Assembly (NCBI RefSeq): GCF_900162695.1 | Contig: NZ_FUIH01000007.1 | Location: 124,001-188,000 of the forward strand | Length of the DNA stretch: 64,000 nucleotides | Reading direction: 5' to 3' | From: Virgibacillus siamensis | GTDB taxonomy: Bacteria > Bacillota > Bacilli > Bacillales > Amphibacillaceae | Shown here: piece after piece, positions 60,967 to 64,000 of the stretch | Layout: each line of letters begins with the position of its first letter | How positions within the stretch are numbered: position 1 is the first letter of the stretch | Made by a program: the position numbers and the translations under genes | The notes under the pieces: generated by a model | Databases searched by the model: none | What the model was told of the DNA's origin: nothing | What the model saw: only the letters and a program-made list of their open reading frames with translations

Positions 60967-61247
60967 AAAAAGTGTTGGTCATTTGCGGTACAGGTGTTGC
61001 TACATCAACTGTTGTTATGGAAAAAATACACGATATACTGGAAAAAGAAGGATTTTCCGGGGAGGTGGAACTTCATCAAGGCAAAATAAACGACGCCATC
61101 CATAATCAGGAAGACTATGAATTTATTATATCGACAACTATCGTTCCAAATGACGTGAATGTTGATGTTGTTGATGCCGTACCATTGTTAACCGGGATCG
61201 AAGCAGAGGAAGTTTATGATAAAGTTTTGAGGAAGATAGGTGATTAG
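60963..61247 (+). CDS. Galactitol-type PTS EIIB
   Basis: 94 residues. The phosphocysteine loop is VICGTGVATSTVV (Cys8). Overlaps the EIIC stop by 4 bases (ATGA). Transfers phosphate from EIIA to the substrate carried by EIIC. Confidence 0.93.
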   Translation: MKKVLVICGTGVATSTVVMEKIHDILEKEGFSGEVELHQGKINDAIHNQEDYEFIISTTIVPNDVNVDVVDAVPLLTGIEAEEVYDKVLRKIGD

Positions 61248-61330
61248 CTTAACCTCTGTATGATTATTGGTAAAACCCATTAGATTTTGGAAAAAAATGA
61301 TGTACTTGTGTAAAAATTGATTGATTTTCA

Positions 61331-61399
61331 GTCTTCCACAATACGAAGGGTGCAGTATTGAACAATTCTATGCAGAAACAGGGCATCCAACAGAATAAG
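61331..61399 (+). repeat. Possible degenerate array repeat outside the array (C43)
   Basis: GTCTTCCACAATACGAAGGG, TGCAGTATTGAACAA, GGGCATCCAACAGAATAAG. Leader ATACGA and end GAATAAG fit; the core is mutated. If real, the element also occurs outside the cassette region. Confidence 0.4.
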
Positions 61400-61550
61400 T
61401 ATTACCTCAATTTTTCAATAATAAACAAACTTTTTCACTCTTTTTTAACCCTGGGTAGAAAACTGAAGCTTCCTTCTACAATAAGTTTAAAAGGCTGGAT
61501 GCTTTCCTATAGAGAATTTATGAAATTCCGACGGGAATACATAAGTCTTG

Positions 61551-61587
61551 AAAAACCCGTCAGTAATGCTGTTCCTAACGGGTTTTC
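61551..61587. terminator. Bidirectional terminator
   Basis: AAAACCCGT ... ACGGGTTTT between the rightward PTS genes and the leftward anti-sigma gene. Confidence 0.75.
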
Positions 61588-61611
61588 AAACATTTAATTC
61601 ATAAGCAATCC

Positions 61612-62358
61612 TTATGAGGCTCCAATCACTTTTTTCCCGCGGGGTTTAGCCCCATTGGCATCCGGTTCCAGCGTAATACCGATGTTCCCAAAGGTATAGT
61701 CCATATCGGGCATCGGAAACGTAATCATCCCTTTGCCATTTGGAGCGGGACGAAACGTTCCGGCGTTTTTACGTTTGCCATCGTTCAGCAGCCAAACCTG
61801 ATAGGCCTGTTCCCCCTCTGTCATTGGTAACTGATTCAGATGGATGACAAGTGTACGTCCATTTTCACTCTCTATAACGGCAGCATAACCCTGGGCGTCG
61901 CTTGAAGCAATGACAGATTGCAGTTCTAAAGTCCGGATGACCTTAACGGATGAATCGGCATATTTTTCATATTCCGAAAGTGCCTGATTTAATTGGATAT
62001 TTTGATAGATTAAAACAGCTACTACAATAAATAACATGGCTGTAATTGACAAGGCTAAAGGTTTGAAATGTTGTTTCACATTGTGCTTCCATTTTAAATA
62101 AATCGTTCTAGAGCCGTCTTCTTGAGGGGGCTCTGTTTTTCCATTTGTAAAAACAAAATCCATCACTTCCGATTTTAACTCAGGCGGGACACTGGCTTCT
62201 TCAACCTCGGAGGGAAGTGCAGACCATGCTTCCTGGAGTTCCTTTAATTCGGCTGAGCATACTTGACATTGTGATAAGTGATCTTCAAAATTCTCACGTT
62301 CTTCTTTTGTCAATTCACCGTTAAGATAGGGTACTATCTGATCACATTTCTTTGTCAT
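61612..62358 (-). CDS. Anti-sigma factor with zinc-finger (RskA type)
   Basis: 248 residues. N-terminal ZAS domain with His27, Cys31 and Cys34 (HLSQCQVC); a membrane helix at about 95-115 (PLALSITAMLFIVVAVLIY); the outer domain is RskA-like (NGRTLVIHLNQLP...VWLLNDGKRKNAG). It holds its sigma factor at the membrane until an outside signal arrives. Its start overlaps the sigma gene end. Confidence 0.9.
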   Translation of the reverse strand: MTKKCDQIVPYLNGELTKEERENFEDHLSQCQVCSAELKELQEAWSALPSEVEEASVPPELKSEVMDFVFTNGKTEPPQEDGSRTIYLKWKHNVKQHFKPLALSITAMLFIVVAVLIYQNIQLNQALSEYEKYADSSVKVIRTLELQSVIASSDAQGYAAVIESENGRTLVIHLNQLPMTEGEQAYQVWLLNDGKRKNAGTFRPAPNGKGMITFPMPDMDYTFGNIGITLEPDANGAKPRGKKVIGAS

Positions 62359-62920
62359 TCATCACCCCTCCTTCTGTCCCGAGATAATACCGCAGCCGCT
62401 TTAACGATTGGTGCAAACGACTTTTAATTGTTCCCACTGGTTGGTTTTCAAGTTCCGCAATTTCTGTTAAAGAATAACCATCCCAATATAACATTGTAAT
62501 CAAGCGTCTCTGCTCTTCGGATAGCTTACTTTTCGCTTCTTCAACTTGCATTTTTATCAGCTTGTTTTCAATATCTATTGGGGTGTACTCTGACAACTTG
62601 AGAGATTCGTGAAGAACGGCCTGTTGCGTTTTTTTCTCCAAATTTTTTTCCTTACGAATATAATCTATTGAAATGTTTCTTGTTATGGTGATTAACCAAT
62701 TGACAAGTTTTCCTTTGTCAGATTCATATTTATTGCTAGTAACCCATATTCTCAAAAACACTTGCTGCACAACCTCTTTTGTTTTCTCTTTGTCGCCTCT
62801 CATAGCTTTCAAAGCATAACTGTAAATAAGCTTTATGTAACGATCATACAGTTCTTCAAAAGCTGGACGGTGTTTTTGAGCAATTAATTCCATCAATTCC
62901 AGGCCTGATTTGTCTTCCAT
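62342..62920 (-). CDS. ECF-type RNA polymerase sigma factor
   Basis: About 192 residues from ATG 62920; GGAGGGGGA lies before it and contains the other possible ATG. Region 2: YDRYIKLIYSYAL ... EVVQQVFLRIW; region 4: LSEEQRRLITMLYWDGYS then NQPVGTIKSRLHQSLKRL. Likely autoregulated with its anti-sigma. A SigK/SigV-like group member; the regulon is unknown. Confidence 0.92.
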   Translation of the reverse strand: MEDKSGLELMELIAQKHRPAFEELYDRYIKLIYSYALKAMRGDKEKTKEVVQQVFLRIWVTSNKYESDKGKLVNWLITITRNISIDYIRKEKNLEKKTQQAVLHESLKLSEYTPIDIENKLIKMQVEEAKSKLSEEQRRLITMLYWDGYSLTEIAELENQPVGTIKSRLHQSLKRLRYYLGTEGGVMNDKEM

Positions 62921-63031
62921 TGCACCGTCCCCCTCCATTATTTTTGTTTAAATTTATCATACAGCCTGCTATGAGTAAACGGATTCATTTTGGATTCGTA
63001 ATTTGAAGGGAAGATGTTGCAATACAAATAA

Positions 63032-63056
63032 GGAACTGTCTTGATTGGACAGTTCC
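63032..63056 (-). terminator. Terminator of the beta-propeller gene
   Basis: On the minus strand GGAACTGTC, loop, GACAGTTCC, followed by TTATTTGTATT. Confidence 0.8.
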
Positions 63057-63079
63057 AGCACTTGTTGATCAGTTTTAAC

Positions 63080-64000
63080 TCAACCGCCTTCAATGGTACT
63101 CACAAAAAATGGAAATTCCTTTGTTGTTATATTGTTCACGACTTCATTTTTTGTCGTATCGATAACAGCCACTTCATTTTCCACGCTGACTGCCACATAA
63201 ACCTTGTCACCGTTTGCTGTTACGGTAATTCCATGGGGCCCTGTTCCAACTGTAATTTCCTTGATTTTCTCTCTTTTTGAAAGGTCAATAACGGAGACAA
63301 AATCTGTTCCAATGTTCGCCATGTAGGCATATTTTCCATCCGGAGTAATATCTATCACGTGATGACCAATGCCAGTTGGAATCGTTTTTACTATTTTATT
63401 TTTGCCAAGATCGATTACCCCTGCCGCGTTCTTGCCCGTTAAGGAAACAAGCAATGTTTTGCCATCCGGAGTAATATTGATGTTATGTGGAGACCCATTG
63501 ACCCCTTTAATCGTATTAACTACCTTTTGGGTGGAAGTATCAATTACGGATACAGAATTTGAACCTGTATTTGTAACATAAAATTTGCTGCTGTCCGGAC
63601 TGGAAACACCATTATGGGGGGATTTCCCAACTTCAATTTTCCCGACTGGCTTCTTCGATTGGGTGTCAATAGCAGTAACCGTACCTTCCCCTTCGTTAAT
63701 CACGTACGCCCATTTACCATTGGGTGTAAAATTGACTCCTTTTGGCGTTTTGCCAACTGGTATGGTTTTAACTACTTGATTGGTATGGGTGTTTATAATT
63801 GAAACATTTTCTGATCCACTGTTGACCACATAATCGTATTTTCCGTTTGGAGAAACTTCATTGTAAGTCGGTTTCTTTCCAACTTTAATCGTGTCAATGA
63901 CCTTATTATTATTTGAATTAATCACTTGAACCACGTTTGCATCACGTTCATTTACATACACCAAAGGTATGTTACCAGACCCCTTTGATTGGGTAACTTG
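63080..64000 (-). CDS. YVTN/YncE-like beta-propeller protein (5' end outside window)
   Basis: At least 306 residues in this window, the frame being open to its edge (QVTQSKGSGN before VYVNERDANVVQ). About seven repeats of the YVTN type, each with P-x-G-K-Y-A/W-Y-V-x-N and V-x-V-I-D-T: SPNGKYDYVVN, TPNGKWAYVIN, SPDSSKFYVTN, TPDGKTLLVSL, TPDGKYAYMAN and TANGDKVYVAV. Usually exported or cell-surface; the signal would lie upstream. Ligand unknown. Downstream of the sigma-factor pair's start. Confidence 0.88.
   Translation of the reverse strand, partial: QVTQSKGSGNIPLVYVNERDANVVQVINSNNNKVIDTIKVGKKPTYNEVSPNGKYDYVVNSGSENVSIINTHTNQVVKTIPVGKTPKGVNFTPNGKWAYVINEGEGTVTAIDTQSKKPVGKIEVGKSPHNGVSSPDSSKFYVTNTGSNSVSVIDTSTQKVVNTIKGVNGSPHNINITPDGKTLLVSLTGKNAAGVIDLGKNKIVKTIPTGIGHHVIDITPDGKYAYMANIGTDFVSVIDLSKREKIKEITVGTGPHGITVTANGDKVYVAVSVENEVAVIDTTKNEVVNNITTKEFPFFVSTIEGG

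Noticed and set aside
61358..61597. Open frame of 79 residues after the PTS genes
   Set aside because: No good ribosome binding site; it overlaps a degenerate repeat and a terminator.
1..64000. tRNA or rRNA genes
   Set aside because: I saw no cloverleaf with a GTTCRA arm or any rRNA-like stretch; I cannot exclude one without a scan.

Overview
The window looks like a low-GC Gram-positive chromosome of the family Bacillaceae. Support comes from Gram-positive ribosome binding sites, a Bacillus-type tenI-thiO-thiS-thiG-thiF thiamine operon behind a TPP riboswitch, Bacillus-type small protein families (DUF3231, DUF3221, DUF4260, CBO0543) and A+T-rich intergenic DNA. A halotolerant Oceanobacillus/Virgibacillus-like genus is possible, but I cannot fix the genus.

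Layout. 1-7.2 kb: the 3' part of a group II intron, then a restriction-endonuclease-like gene broken by an IS21-family element and a frameshift, then one small gene. 7.2-55.3 kb: a long accessory region in which about 42 copies of one ~70-bp intergenic repeat (core GGGCGC...GAATAAG...GCGCC...GGGCCA...GGAATAAG) all point the same way. They separate mostly single, mostly short, unrelated genes that also read left to right: acetyltransferases, VOC proteins, lipoproteins, small membrane proteins, DJ-1/PfpI proteins, a RelA/SpoT-domain protein, phosphotransferase and nucleotidyltransferase-like proteins, a nitroreductase and a HEAT-repeat protein. The region also holds one tyrosine recombinase beside a leftward zeta-toxin pair, four IS110-family elements, one four-gene transposon, an IS3 remnant and a second, identical group II intron. 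55.3-61.3 kb: TPP riboswitch and thiamine thiazole operon, followed directly by galactitol-type PTS genes. 61.6-64 kb: leftward ECF sigma/anti-sigma pair and a YVTN beta-propeller gene that runs out of the window.

Main interpretation. The repeat-gene-repeat pattern resembles an integron cassette array: same-direction genes, repeats folding as imperfect palindromes, a duplicated gene-plus-repeat unit (13.6 and 31.9 kb), a resident tyrosine recombinase, a toxin-antitoxin pair, and IS110 elements sitting inside repeats. The repeats are not canonical attC sites, because no RYYYAAC/GTTRRRY boxes are visible, and no intI-like gene was identified. I propose an integron-like gene-cassette array or a new oriented intergenic element as a testable hypothesis. 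The main alternative is a transcribed intergenic RNA element whose orientation simply follows the genes.

Many genes in the array are frameshifted or truncated, and several have a good ribosome binding site in front of ATA, ATC or CTG. This is either real decay or uncorrected assembly indels.
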